Positions 17,383-26,521 of a DNA stretch of 39,069 bases are shown here, piece after piece. Source of the DNA: Anaerolineae bacterium (GTDB lineage Bacteria > Chloroflexota > Anaerolineae > B4-G1 > SLSP01). The position numbers were made by a program, and so were the translations under genes. Where the stretch lies: the NCBI GenBank assembly GCA_016931315.1, contig JAFGFB010000322.1, positions 1-39,069 of the forward strand. The letters are read 5' to 3'. Under the pieces are notes generated by a model. It did not search any database. It saw only the letters and a program-made list of their open reading frames with translations, and was not told where the DNA came from. Within the stretch, counting starts at the first letter, position 1. Each line of letters opens with the position of its first letter.

Positions 17383-18806
17383 ACCTCGCCGGACCTGTGG
17401 TGGTGTTGGCGGCGCCGTTGGCGGTGGCGGGCGTGCTACAGATTCTGCGACGCTGGACGCTGCTTTCGGTGTGGCTTTCGGCGTTGACCGCTATTGCTAT
17501 GGGCGTCATGCTCACTCTTCTGCCGCTCGAGGGGGCGTGGAGTTTCAGGGGCGTGACAATTGAATTGGGGCGCTCGCTGGTGGTGATGGGGCGGGTGCTG
17601 ACGATTGAAGCGACGGATATCTTCGTCCTGCGCTATATTTTCTTCACGGCAGGGGCTTTGTTTTTGCTGGCCTGGCGCCTGCTACCCCATTCGAATTTCT
17701 TTCCGGTGGGGTTGGCGGCGGCGGCGCTGTTCTCCGGCGCCTTTATGGTGGAGCAGGTGGTCTATGCGGCGCTGCTGGTGGTGATGGGCGCGCTGTTGAT
17801 GGTATTTCCGCTGCACGAATCGGGCGGCGCTGCGCGGGGCGGTTTGCGTTACCTGGTGTACACGACGCTGGCTTTGCCGGGTTTGATGGTGACGCAGCTG
17901 TTGCTGGACCTCTTCACGATTTTCCCCAACGATCAGGGATTGCTTGCCACGGCTACGGTACTTCTGGGCGTCTCGTTTGCGATTTTGTTCGGGGCGGTGC
18001 CGTTTCAGAGCTGGCTCTCAGCGGTAGCCACGGATGGAGCGCCGCCGGTGGTTACCTATCTTTTTACCGTCAACGCGGGCACCGTGTGGTTCCTGCTGTT
18101 GGCCTATTTCCGCAGCTATCCATGGTTAAGCGAGCAGGCAGCCTTAGGGTCGCTGTTCACGGGGCTGGGGTTGTTGATGATGGTGACCGGGGGCGTGCTG
18201 GCAGCTGCACAGCAGCGCCTGGGGCGCCTGGTGGGCTACGCGACGTTGGTAGATAATGGCGCGATGCTATTGGCTTTGGGTACGGGACGCATTGAGGGGC
18301 TGGCGCTGACGGCATTGCTGTTATTGGCGCGTCCGTTCTCGCTGGGGTTGATGACGCTGGGATTGCAGGGACTACGCCGGCTTACCGGCGGCGTGGATGC
18401 GCATGAGGCCTTGGAGGGGGCTGGTTTGCGCATGCCGTGGAGCGCGATGGCGTTTTTGGTGGGCGGCGTAGCGCTTGCCGGATTCCCCCTCTCGCTGGGT
18501 TTTACCGCGCGTTGGGGTCTGTATCGCGTGCTGGCGTTGACGAGCCTGTCGAACGCGCTTCTTGCGCTGGCGTCAACGGCGGCGGTGATGCTGGGAGTGG
18601 TCAGCAGTATGCGGGTGTTATTGGTGCAGACTTCATCACAGCGACTTACAACCGAGGCTGCGGCCCCAAGCGATGTGCGTGAGGACCGGGTGGTGGTGGT
18701 GTTGATTGTCGCATTGTTGTTGGTCACGCTGGCGTTGGGGTTTTTCCCCAATGTCGCCAGCGGCTTTGCCACAGAGATGGCGCACTGGTACACGTTCTTT
18801 AAGTAA
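17379..18806 (+). CDS. Complex I antiporter-like membrane subunit (NuoN/MrpD type, divergent)
   Basis: The 475-residue multi-pass protein is recognisable as a proton-conducting membrane transporter family member by FGAVPFQSWLSAVATDGAPP and VVTYLFTVNAG, which match the PFHxWLPdA...aPtpVsa segment of NuoM/N. The lysine that normally precedes PFH is replaced (ILFGAVPFQ). The upstream partner at 15155 has similar losses. The start overlaps the previous stop by ATGA, and its stop overlaps the histidine kinase start (TAATG). No other complex I or hydrogenase subunits are in the window, so the pair may belong to a membrane module of unknown task. Confidence 0.75.
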   Translation: MNLAGPVVVLAAPLAVAGVLQILRRWTLLSVWLSALTAIAMGVMLTLLPLEGAWSFRGVTIELGRSLVVMGRVLTIEATDIFVLRYIFFTAGALFLLAWRLLPHSNFFPVGLAAAALFSGAFMVEQVVYAALLVVMGALLMVFPLHESGGAARGGLRYLVYTTLALPGLMVTQLLLDLFTIFPNDQGLLATATVLLGVSFAILFGAVPFQSWLSAVATDGAPPVVTYLFTVNAGTVWFLLLAYFRSYPWLSEQAALGSLFTGLGLLMMVTGGVLAAAQQRLGRLVGYATLVDNGAMLLALGTGRIEGLALTALLLLARPFSLGLMTLGLQGLRRLTGGVDAHEALEGAGLRMPWSAMAFLVGGVALAGFPLSLGFTARWGLYRVLALTSLSNALLALASTAAVMLGVVSSMRVLLVQTSSQRLTTEAAAPSDVREDRVVVVLIVALLLVTLALGFFPNVASGFATEMAHWYTFFK

Positions 18807-20575
18807 TGCTGCCTGAAGAGTCATCGAGTTTGCCGGTGTCGGATTATCGTGTGCGGCAGTGGGATTATCTGCTGCGAATTACACGCGCCCTGGTCTCGCG
18901 CCTGGACCTGCGGGCCGTGTTACGCTTGATTTTGCAGGGCGCCGTGGATTTGTTGCAGGGACAGGCTGGGTTGATTGCTCTGCGCACGTCGGTGCCGCTT
19001 TCAGAACGCCGCGGCGGTAGGGAGCGCTTGGTGGGGCGCGCTGCTGGCGAATTTGTTTTTTGGGCGAGCTATGGGCTGCCGCCCGCGATGGTGGAGGCCT
19101 TTGATCCGCTGGTTGAGGATGCCCCCGCGACCTCTGAGACAGGCGAGTTGGTGATTCCTGACCTGGGCGCCAAATTGGGGCGCATTGCAGAAGCGACCGG
19201 GCTTCTGTTGCGGCAGGTGGTCGCTTTGCCGATGGTGGTGGAACGGCAGATTCCTGGTCATGTGGGGGGCGCGGTGCTTGCCAAGCAATCCGAGCATGCT
19301 CCTCAGGAGCAGGATTTGCTGGGAATCATCTTTGTGTTTCGTTCGCATAGTCTGCGATTTTCGCCGGACGAGCGCCAGATTTTGGCGAACTTTGCGGATT
19401 ATGCGGCTGTGGCGGTGAATAATGCCCGGCTGTACGAGACCTCGGTGACGGAGCAGCGGCGGTTGGACGCTTTGTTGGAGGCCAGCGCGGATGGCATTAT
19501 GGTATTGGGCGCCGATTTGACGGTGGAGCGCATTAATCCAGCGCTGGCAACCCTGACGGGTTGGGCTGGCGCGGATGCTGTCGGGCGATCCCATGACGCG
19601 TTGATTTCCTGGGCGCAGATTGATTCTGGACAGCCGGTGAGCGCGGCGGTGGCTTCGGGCTGGCCGCTGGCGGGTTCGGAAACGGGCGGGCGGGCGTTGC
19701 CCGCGCATCCGTTGTATGTGGAAGGGCAGCTGCGCCGCCGCAATGGGAGCCTGGTCAGTGTGGGAATTACCTACGCGCCGTTGTTGGTGCGCACGGGCCG
19801 CCTTATCAATATTATCGGTGTGGTGCATGATATCACGCGCTTTCGCGAAGCGGACACGCTCAAGGACACGTTTATCTCGGTTGTCTCCCATGAGCTGAAG
19901 ACGCCTGTGGCGATTATCAAGGGTTACGCCGAGACGTTGCGCCGGCCCGAAGCGCGCCGTAATCCCGCGCTCGCGGATGAGATGCTCGAGGCCATTGTTG
20001 AGGAATCGGACCGGTTGGCGCAGCTGGTGGATGACCTGTTGGATGTTTCGCGGTTGCAGGCTGGCGGGTTGCCTTTCCAGGATGTGGAGCCTGTGGATTT
20101 GCGCGTGATCGTGCAGCGGGTTATTGATCGCTACCAGCCGCACGCGCAGCGGCACACGCTCTCGGCGGATTTTCCGGATGACTATCCGCTGATAGATGGC
20201 GATCCGCGCCGTCTGGAGCAGGTATTGGATAATCTGATCTCGAATGCGGTGAAGTATTCCCCTCAAGGGGGAACTGTGCGCATCACCGGCTCGATGACGC
20301 CGGCGCAAGTTCTCGTTGCAGTGCAGGATAGCGGCGTCGGTATTCCCTGGGGAGAGCAGGAACGCATTTTCGAGCGTTTCTATCGCGTGGAAGGTCCGGA
20401 AACGCGAGCGGTTTCGGGCACGGGTTTAGGGTTGTATCTCACGCGCGCCATCGTTCAGGCGCACGGGGGTCGGATTTGGGTGGAGAGCACGCCAGGGCAC
20501 GGCGCAACTTTCTTCGTGGCGTTGCCGCGGGAGACCGGCATGGTGCTCTGGCAGGCAGAAGGGGCGGCTGCGTGA
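18806..20575 (+). CDS. Sensor histidine kinase with GAF and PAS domains
   Basis: The 589-residue protein appears soluble. The N-terminal part (about 15-210) resembles a GAF domain with an insertion. A PAS domain follows (about 215-345; RRLDALLEASADGIMVLGAD starts it). The HisKA domain has phospho-acceptor H362 in VVSHELKTPVAI. The ATPase domain has DNLISNAVKYSPQGG, DSGVGIP, RFYRVEG and GTGLGLYL. No response regulator is adjacent, so its partner is unknown. The ATG overlaps the stop of the antiporter-like gene (TAATG), suggesting the kinase is made together with that membrane module and may sense its state or a shared signal. The linkage is inference; the kinase call is firm. Confidence 0.9.
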   Translation: MLPEESSSLPVSDYRVRQWDYLLRITRALVSRLDLRAVLRLILQGAVDLLQGQAGLIALRTSVPLSERRGGRERLVGRAAGEFVFWASYGLPPAMVEAFDPLVEDAPATSETGELVIPDLGAKLGRIAEATGLLLRQVVALPMVVERQIPGHVGGAVLAKQSEHAPQEQDLLGIIFVFRSHSLRFSPDERQILANFADYAAVAVNNARLYETSVTEQRRLDALLEASADGIMVLGADLTVERINPALATLTGWAGADAVGRSHDALISWAQIDSGQPVSAAVASGWPLAGSETGGRALPAHPLYVEGQLRRRNGSLVSVGITYAPLLVRTGRLINIIGVVHDITRFREADTLKDTFISVVSHELKTPVAIIKGYAETLRRPEARRNPALADEMLEAIVEESDRLAQLVDDLLDVSRLQAGGLPFQDVEPVDLRVIVQRVIDRYQPHAQRHTLSADFPDDYPLIDGDPRRLEQVLDNLISNAVKYSPQGGTVRITGSMTPAQVLVAVQDSGVGIPWGEQERIFERFYRVEGPETRAVSGTGLGLYLTRAIVQAHGGRIWVESTPGHGATFFVALPRETGMVLWQAEGAAA

Positions 20576-20674
20576 CCTGCTCGGGCCGGTCGCGGCGTGC
20601 CGGTGTGGATGGTTGCAAGGTTTTCGTTCACTCTAGCTTATTCAGGGTGAGATCATTTTATAAGGAGTTTCATA

Positions 20675-22147
20675 ATGCCAACTGCTATTGCGCGTGTTAG
20701 CTGTCCTGTGTGTCATACCGAGTTCCAAACTTATATTGAGCAGGTATTGGATGCCCGAGTTGATCCCGGCGCGAAGAACCGGGTCCTGAGCGGGGCGGTG
20801 AATGTGGCCGTGTGTCCGCGCTGCGGCAATGGTGGGTCTCTCAACCTGCCGTTTATTTACCACGATCCAGACCACGAAGTGGCGCTTCTGTACCTGCCCA
20901 TGGAATCCGGTAGGAGCGAGATTGAACGGCAGCGTTTTGCCGGCGTTTTGACGCAACAGCTGATGAACTCACTCGCGCCTGAGGAGCGCAGGGGTTATCT
21001 GCTGCAACCGGAAACCTTTGTCACCATGGAGAGCCTGGTTCGGCGCGCTCTGGAGATCGAGGGGGTGACCGAGGAAGAGATGCAGCGGAGCCAGGATCAA
21101 CGCGAGCTGGTGAGCCGTTTGTTGGAAGCGGAACCCGATGCCTGGGATGCGTTGATTGCTGAAAACGAGAGTTTGATTGATGAGGGTTTCTTTGGCTTGA
21201 TCCAGTATCTGTTACAGGTGACGGGCGCGGAGCCGGAGGCGGCATCTGAGGCGGGGGCCGAAGATGAGGAAGCGCCAGTGAGCGCCGAGGCGGAACCCTT
21301 CCGGCGGCTGTATCTGCATCTCATCGAGAAACATCCGGTGGGGCAGAGATTGGTCGCCCGCACGGCTGTGGTGCGGATTTTTGCCGACAATCCGTCGGCA
21401 GAGACCTTGTTGCAGGCGCTGGTGGAAGCGACGGATACTGAAACGGTGAATATGTTGGTGCAGATGGGCGCCAAGGCAATGGATTATCGCTTTTTCCAGT
21501 TGCTCTTGCAGCGGGTTGAGACGGCAGAGACCCCTGAGGAGCAGACTCGTTTGAAGGCCTTGCGCCGGCAGGTTCTGGATCGGCGTGAAGTTCTCAACAA
21601 GGCCGGGCAGGACCTGGCGGAAGAGCGATTGGATTTGCTGGATAAGTTGATGTCGAGCGAGGACCCGCTGAAGATGGCGCGGAGCCATCTCTCTGAAATT
21701 GATGAGGCGTTCATGTATTTGCTACAGACGCAGCTGCAAGAGGCGCAAAAGCTTGATGATAAGCCCTTGCTAGAGGCGCTCAACCGGGTGGTTGCGGTCT
21801 TGAACCGGCTTTCGGAGGAAGCTATGCCGCCAGAGATGCTTTTTGTCCGCCGGCTGCTTGCGGCGCCGGATGAGGAGCAGCTGGTTGAATTTCTGCGTGA
21901 GAATCAGCCGTTGTTGCAACCGCAGCTCTTTGAGTTCCTGGAGGCGTTGGAGCAGGAGACCCGGGAGCGGGGCGATACGGGGGTAGCGGACCGGCTGGCG
22001 TTGGCTCGCCAAAAGGCGCAGGAACTGGCAGGTCCGATGGAGCCGGCGGCTTCAAGCCTGAAAGCGCCAACGGCGTCCCGCCCCGCGGCGGACCTCGATG
22101 AGGGGCAGCGACAGACGCCGAGCGGCCTGATCATCAGCCGCCGCTAA
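20675..22147 (+). CDS. CpXC domain zinc-binding protein
   Basis: The 490-residue protein begins with a CpXC domain: C10-P-V-C13 and C47-P-R-C50, two knuckles that probably hold a zinc ion, with the typical SCPVCHTEF start. The rest (about 130-490) is acidic, helix-rich and without recognised motifs; it contains many Leu/Glu heptad-like stretches. The role of CpXC proteins is not known. ATG 20675 has a good ribosome binding site (AAGGAG at 20661-20666). It is preceded by about 100 bases without a gene and followed by an intrinsic terminator, so it looks like a single-gene unit. Confidence 0.8.
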   Translation: MPTAIARVSCPVCHTEFQTYIEQVLDARVDPGAKNRVLSGAVNVAVCPRCGNGGSLNLPFIYHDPDHEVALLYLPMESGRSEIERQRFAGVLTQQLMNSLAPEERRGYLLQPETFVTMESLVRRALEIEGVTEEEMQRSQDQRELVSRLLEAEPDAWDALIAENESLIDEGFFGLIQYLLQVTGAEPEAASEAGAEDEEAPVSAEAEPFRRLYLHLIEKHPVGQRLVARTAVVRIFADNPSAETLLQALVEATDTETVNMLVQMGAKAMDYRFFQLLLQRVETAETPEEQTRLKALRRQVLDRREVLNKAGQDLAEERLDLLDKLMSSEDPLKMARSHLSEIDEAFMYLLQTQLQEAQKLDDKPLLEALNRVVAVLNRLSEEAMPPEMLFVRRLLAAPDEEQLVEFLRENQPLLQPQLFEFLEALEQETRERGDTGVADRLALARQKAQELAGPMEPAASSLKAPTASRPAADLDEGQRQTPSGLIISRR

Positions 22148-22168
22148 GGATTGGGGGTATGTTCTGAG

Positions 22169-22215
22169 ATGCGTCCAGCGTTGCAAGAGGCGACGTTGGA
22201 CGCATTTTGCTTTTT
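22169..22215 (+). terminator. Intrinsic terminator after CpXC gene
   Basis: The arms atgcgtccagcgt and acgttggacgcat pair with one mismatch around TGCAAGAGGCG, followed by TTTTGCTTTTT. It lies 22 bases behind the stop codon. Confidence 0.8.
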
Positions 22216-22216
22216 G

Positions 22217-22327
22217 CTAGAGCGGCAAACCTGGCTAGACTAACGAGCATGTGGGCGGTGCAAGAACACAAAGTGGTATCTTTTTTGTGATTTTTGCGGG
22301 CTGCGCCCGCAAAAATCATACTTGCGG
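22217..22327. repeat. Dispersed ~110-bp element, copy B
   Basis: This is the second copy of the element at 14988-15099, in the same orientation, from ctagagcggcaa to cttgcgg. It includes the shared block gtgggcggtgcaagaacaca and the gatttttgcgggc/gcccgcaaaaatc hairpin. It lies directly behind the terminator of the CpXC gene and about 90 bases upstream of polA. Confidence 0.8.
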
Positions 22328-22420
22328 GGGAAGGCACAGAGGTTTTTCCGAGCTATCTAGCCGATTTTGCCACTGTAGTTTTTTGCAGTGTGACACGCTG
22401 TTGTTCACCAGGAGGATGTG

Positions 22421-25213
22421 ATGGCATCTCAAAAGCTGCTGTTGGTTGATGGACATTCGTTGGCGTATCGCGCTTTTCATGCGCTGCCCCCCGATTTGCA
22501 GACCTCCAAGGGCGAGCTCACCAACGCGGTGTTTGGCTTTGCTTCGATGCTGCTCTCGGTGCTGCTGGAGGAACGCCCCGATTACGCCATCGTGACTTTC
22601 GATAAGGGACCCTCGTTCCGGGTGCGCGAGTATGCTGAGTACAAGGCTCAGCGCGCGAAAATGCCAGACGAGATGCGTGGGCAGATGCAGCGGGTGCGCG
22701 ATTTTGTGACGACGCTGGGGATGCCGCTGGTGGAGCTGGACGATTACGAGGCGGATGATCTTTTGGGTACGCTCTCAAAGCAGGCGGCGGCGCAGGATCT
22801 CGACGTGGTGATTGTTACCGGGGATCGTGATGCGTTGCAGTTGGTGGATGATCATGTGACGGTGCTGACCTCCGGGCGGCGGTTTTCGGATACGCTGCGC
22901 TTTGATCCGCAGGCGGTGCGCGAGAAGGTGGGTCTCGAACCGACGCAGTTGATTGACCTCAAGGCGCTTATTGGTGATAAGTCGGACAATATTCCCGGGG
23001 TGCGGGGTGTGGGTGAGAAGGGCGCGACGGATATGCTTCGGCAGTATGGTTCGCTGGAGGAGGTATACGCGCACCTGGAGGAACTGTCCTCGCGTTATCA
23101 GCAGGCGTTGCGTGAGGGACGGGATTCCGCGCTTCTAAGCCAGCGGTTGGGGCGCATTGTGCGGGATGCTCCGGTGACATTGGACCTGCCATCCGCGGCA
23201 GCATGGCGACGCGCCAGCCGTGAGCCTCTGAACGCGTTATTGCAGGAGCTCGAATTTCGTAGCCTGTTGGCGAAGATTGCCGAGTTGCCTGCCCCTGCGG
23301 GCTTCTTGCCGGAAGGGCAGTTATCGCTTTTTGGCGCTGTGGAGGAACCGATCGCTTCGGAGCCGGAGCTGGCGGAAGCCGGATTGGGGCATTATCAGCT
23401 GGTCGCCGATGAGGCGGCGTTGAAGGCGCTGGTTGAACGGCTGTACACTGAAGCATCACGTCTGGCTATTGATACGGAGACGACCGGCACCGACGCGTTA
23501 CAGGCGCAGCTGGTGGGGATTTCGCTGACCCATGCGCCGGGGGAGGCATGGTATATTCCCCTGATGGCGCCGGATGGCGAAGCGCGGCTGCCTTTGGACG
23601 TTGTTTTGCGGCACCTGGGACCGGTGCTGGGCGATGTGGCTTTGCCCAAGGTGGGGCACAATCTCAAGTTCGATGCCAAGGTGTTGCGCCGGGCAGGTTT
23701 GCCTTTGGAGGGGCTGGTTTTCGACACGATGCTGGCGGAGTGGCTTATCAATCCTGATTCGCCCAACCTGGGTCTCAAGAACCTTGCCTGGGCGCGTCTT
23801 GGGGTTCAGATGACGGAAATCACGGCTCTTATCGGCTCGGGGAAGGAGCAGAAGCGTATGGATGCTGTGCCTCTGGCACAGGTCACCCCCTATGCCGGGG
23901 CTGATGCGGATATGTGCCTGCGTCTGGAGCCGCTGTTGCAGGAGGAGTTGCGTGCGCATGCGCAGGAGCGCTTGCTGCAGGATGTAGAGATGCCGTTGAT
24001 TGCGGTGCTTGCGGAGATGGAGACGACGGGGGTGTATGTGGACCTCGGTTGGCTGGAGTCGCTTTCGGCGGAACTGGCGGAGCGTCTGGCGCGGCTTGAA
24101 GCGGATATTTACGAGCTGGCGGGGGAGACGTTCAATATCAACTCCACGCAGCAGCTTTCGGTGATTCTGTTTGAGCGGCTGGGTTTGCCGTCGCGCGGAA
24201 TCAAGAAACTGCAATCGGGGCATTATTCGACGCGGGCGGAGGTGCTGGAAGGGCTGCGTGGGTCGCATTCGATTGTGGAACGGATTCTGGAGCATCGCGA
24301 GCTGGCGAAGCTGAAATCTACTTATGTGGATGCGTTGCCGGCGCTCGTCAATCCGGAGACCGGACGCGTGCATACCTCGTATAACCAAATCGGGACGGTC
24401 ACGGGCCGGCTTTCCTCCTCGAATCCGAATCTGCAAAACATTCCGATTCGTACTGAGGAGGGGCGACGGGTGCGGCGCGCTTTTGCTGCGCCCGGGGGGA
24501 GCGTGTTGGTCGGCGCGGATTACTCGCAGGTGGAGTTGCGCGTGATGGCGCACGTGTCTGAGGACCCGGCGTTGATTGGCGCGTTCATGCGCGGTGAGGA
24601 TGTTCACGCTCGCACGGCAGCTGCGGTTTTTGGCGTGCCGCTCTCCCAGGTGACCTACGATATGCGCCGGATTGCTAAAGCGGTGAATTTCGGGTTGATC
24701 TATGGACAGGGCGCTTATGGGCTTTCCTCGCAGATTGGGGTGAGTGTGCCGAAGGCGGAAGAGTTCATCACACGCTACTTTGCGCAGTTCCCTTCTGTGC
24801 GGGCTTTTATGGATCAGGTGCAGCGGGAGGCGGCGCGGCAGGGTTATGTCGAGACGTTGCTCAAGCGCCGGCGTTATTTCCCTGAGCTGGCCCCGAATAG
24901 TCGCGCGAGTACCAATCAGAGGCAGGCAGCCCAGCGGATGGCGATCAACACGCCGATTCAGGGTACGGCGGCAGATATTATCAAGCTGGCGATGTTGCAC
25001 CTGAACGCTGCCCTGCGCCAAGCGGGTCTGCGTTCGCGCTTGATTTTGCAGGTCCACGATGAGCTGGTGGTCGAGACGCCTGAGGCTGAGGTTCCAGAGG
25101 TGGTGGACCTGGTACGGCAATGTATGGAAAAGGCCTTTGATTTGCGCGTGCCGCTGAAAGTGGACGTTGAGGTGGGGGCGAATTGGGAGGAGATGCGACC
25201 CTGGGCTGAATAA
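22421..25213 (+). CDS. polA: DNA polymerase I
   Basis: This is the repair and Okazaki-fragment-maturation polymerase. The 930-residue protein has a 5'-3' nuclease domain (about 1-290; LLVDGHSLAYRAFHAL at the start, DYEADDLLGTL). A 3'-5' exonuclease domain keeps its catalytic residues: D351/E353 in DTETTG, VGHNLKFDAKVL, and YAGADAD. The polymerase domain has motif A DYSQVELR (D700), motif B RRIAKAVNFGLIYG and motif C VHDE (H879, D880). Proofreading therefore looks intact. ATG 22421 is chosen because AGGAGG is five bases upstream; an adjacent GTG at 22418 is an alternative. It appears to be a single gene. Confidence 0.96.
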   Translation: MASQKLLLVDGHSLAYRAFHALPPDLQTSKGELTNAVFGFASMLLSVLLEERPDYAIVTFDKGPSFRVREYAEYKAQRAKMPDEMRGQMQRVRDFVTTLGMPLVELDDYEADDLLGTLSKQAAAQDLDVVIVTGDRDALQLVDDHVTVLTSGRRFSDTLRFDPQAVREKVGLEPTQLIDLKALIGDKSDNIPGVRGVGEKGATDMLRQYGSLEEVYAHLEELSSRYQQALREGRDSALLSQRLGRIVRDAPVTLDLPSAAAWRRASREPLNALLQELEFRSLLAKIAELPAPAGFLPEGQLSLFGAVEEPIASEPELAEAGLGHYQLVADEAALKALVERLYTEASRLAIDTETTGTDALQAQLVGISLTHAPGEAWYIPLMAPDGEARLPLDVVLRHLGPVLGDVALPKVGHNLKFDAKVLRRAGLPLEGLVFDTMLAEWLINPDSPNLGLKNLAWARLGVQMTEITALIGSGKEQKRMDAVPLAQVTPYAGADADMCLRLEPLLQEELRAHAQERLLQDVEMPLIAVLAEMETTGVYVDLGWLESLSAELAERLARLEADIYELAGETFNINSTQQLSVILFERLGLPSRGIKKLQSGHYSTRAEVLEGLRGSHSIVERILEHRELAKLKSTYVDALPALVNPETGRVHTSYNQIGTVTGRLSSSNPNLQNIPIRTEEGRRVRRAFAAPGGSVLVGADYSQVELRVMAHVSEDPALIGAFMRGEDVHARTAAAVFGVPLSQVTYDMRRIAKAVNFGLIYGQGAYGLSSQIGVSVPKAEEFITRYFAQFPSVRAFMDQVQREAARQGYVETLLKRRRYFPELAPNSRASTNQRQAAQRMAINTPIQGTAADIIKLAMLHLNAALRQAGLRSRLILQVHDELVVETPEAEVPEVVDLVRQCMEKAFDLRVPLKVDVEVGANWEEMRPWAE

Positions 25214-25375
25214 GGGACGCGGAGAAGGGAAAGGGACGCAGATTAACGCTGCTGAACGCTGATTCAGAAGCGAAGAGGAGAGAAGGGGCGCAGAGAGGGG
25301 AAGGGACGCAGATTCACGCTGCTGAACGCAGATTCAGCGGCGATGTGATTCGCTTAGGTGCGGGGCTACAGGGGG
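25214..25375. repeat. Intergenic region with tandem-like direct repeats
   Basis: The space between the convergent polA and M28 peptidase genes holds two near-identical units starting aagggacgcagatt and running through cacgctgctgaacgc to gattcag (about 25238-25266 and 25301-25336). A purine-rich agaggagagaagggg stretch separates them. No gene and no clear terminator is seen. Confidence 0.6.
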
Positions 25376-26308
25376 TCAGGGTTGGGGCATCCAGTTTTCG
25401 AGCCAGATTTGCAGGGTATGCCCGACGGCGGTCAGGCTCGCGGCGGAGACTTTGTCGGGGGTGTCTTGCGTGGTGTGCCAGTAGGGGTAGTCGAAATCAA
25501 TGATGTCTACAGCCGGGATGCCGCGTTGCAGGAAGGGGACATGGTCATCAATCATGGTGTGGCGCGGCTCGGGTATGAAGCGGGTATCGTAGCCGAGATC
25601 CGCGGCGCGACTCCAAATCTGCTGGCGCAGGCTGGCGTCGGAATTGCCCTCGTAGTAGAGTTGCTGGTCGGCGTCGCCAATCATGTCAACGAGTATCATG
25701 GCCTTGAGGGGCGGCTCTCCTGATTTGCCCCAGTGCTCTGCCATGTAGGTGGAGCCCACAATCCATTCCCAACCATCCAGCCGTCCGTTATCCTCAGCAT
25801 CGAAGAATGCCAGATAGATGCGCGATTCAGGGGCGCGCCACTCGAGCACGCGCGCGAGTTCGAGGAGCACTGCGACGCCGCTCGCGCCGTCGTTGGCGCC
25901 CATCACAGGGATGGTGGGGTCCTCCATATCTGCGGCGCGCCGGGTATCGTAGTGTGCGCCGAGCAGAAGGGCTTGCGTACCCTCGCCTTGCCAGGCGAGC
26001 AGATTGCGCACCGGCGTTGCCTGGTAGGTAAAGGTTTGTTCGGCGGTGTTCCAGCCCCGGTCCTGTAGCTCAGCCAGAATCAGATCGCCCGCCAGGCGAT
26101 TGGCCTCGCTGCCGGTGATGCGGTAGCCTAAATCGCATTGTTTTTGTACCCAGTCATAGGCGCGCTCGCCATCGAAAAGCAGCGGCTCAGGCGTGGGGGT
26201 GGGGTTTGCGGGAGTGACAACACGCTGTTGGATGCTGCAGCTGACGAGCAAGAGCAAGCCAATCAGAGCTAAAGTTATTCGAATGCGAATCGGAATTATG
26301 GTGCTCAT
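25376..26308 (-). CDS. M28 family zinc aminopeptidase, secreted lipoprotein
   Basis: The 310-residue product begins with a lipoprotein-type signal (hydrophobic stretch ending LLLLVSC). Zinc-site segments of the M28 family are present: LLGAHYDTR, GANDGASGV, FFDAEDNG, VDMIGD and the C-terminal DYPYWHTTQDTPDKV, supplying the usual His/Asp/Glu/Asp/His ligands. It probably degrades peptides outside the cell. ATG 26308 is chosen because it precedes the signal peptide and follows AAGGAAAA; an upstream in-frame ATG gives an unlikely leader. It lies 19 bases behind the truncated EamA reading frame, so in the ancestor the two were probably co-transcribed. The element insertion would have separated it from its original promoter. 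Confidence 0.88.
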   Translation of the reverse strand: MSTIIPIRIRITLALIGLLLLVSCSIQQRVVTPANPTPTPEPLLFDGERAYDWVQKQCDLGYRITGSEANRLAGDLILAELQDRGWNTAEQTFTYQATPVRNLLAWQGEGTQALLLGAHYDTRRAADMEDPTIPVMGANDGASGVAVLLELARVLEWRAPESRIYLAFFDAEDNGRLDGWEWIVGSTYMAEHWGKSGEPPLKAMILVDMIGDADQQLYYEGNSDASLRQQIWSRAADLGYDTRFIPEPRHTMIDDHVPFLQRGIPAVDIIDFDYPYWHTTQDTPDKVSAASLTAVGHTLQIWLENWMPQP

Positions 26309-26327
26309 GCGATTTTTTCCTTCCTGG

Positions 26328-26480
26328 TTAAAGCAAGAAGAGCATTGCGACGCCGCACATTGCCGAGAGCGTGCCCAGCACCGCACGCGGGGTGATGCGT
26401 TCCTGGAATTGCCAGTATGTCAGTGGCAGCAGCAGCACGGGGCTAAGTGCCATCAGGATGGGTGCAACGTTATAACGAAT
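26328..26480 (-). pseudogene. 3' fragment of an EamA/DMT-family transporter gene, split by the mobile element
   Basis: Read on -, an open frame ending at TAA (26328-26330) codes for about 50 residues: RYNVAPILMALSPVLLLPLT, then YWQFQERITPRAVLGTL and SAMCGVAMLFLL. This is the ordinary C-terminus of EamA (drug/metabolite transporter) proteins, whose last two membrane helices follow an 'xERxTPxxxxG' turn. No upstream part of such a gene exists in the window: beyond 26480 the integrase terminator and integrase gene begin. The 5' part should lie beyond the far end of the element. The fragment has no start codon of its own. Confidence 0.72.
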
Positions 26481-26485
26481 GAAAA
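26465..26485. other. Probable left attachment-site junction (host/element boundary)
   Basis: Host coding sequence (the EamA remnant) gives way to element sequence (the integrase terminator) within about 20 bases here. The exact crossover bases cannot be fixed without the other junction, which is outside the window. Confidence 0.5.
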
Positions 26486-26518
26486 AAGAGGGAAGCCCAA
26501 AAGGCTCCCCTCTTTTTT
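26482..26518. terminator. Intrinsic terminator of the integrase operon
   Basis: The arms aaaaaagagggaagcc and ggctcccctctttttt pair with one mismatch around CAAAA. On - it stands just behind the integrase stop and ends in a T-run; it could also act on +. Confidence 0.85.
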
Positions 26519-26521
26519 GTG

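Noticed and set aside
19001-20308. 435-codon ORF antisense to the histidine kinase
   Set aside because: It is arginine/glutamine/histidine-rich shadow translation; the sense strand carries clear HisKA and ATPase motifs.
23498-25120. 540-codon ORF antisense to polA
   Set aside because: It mirrors polA codons and has no recognisable domain; polA motifs are complete on +.
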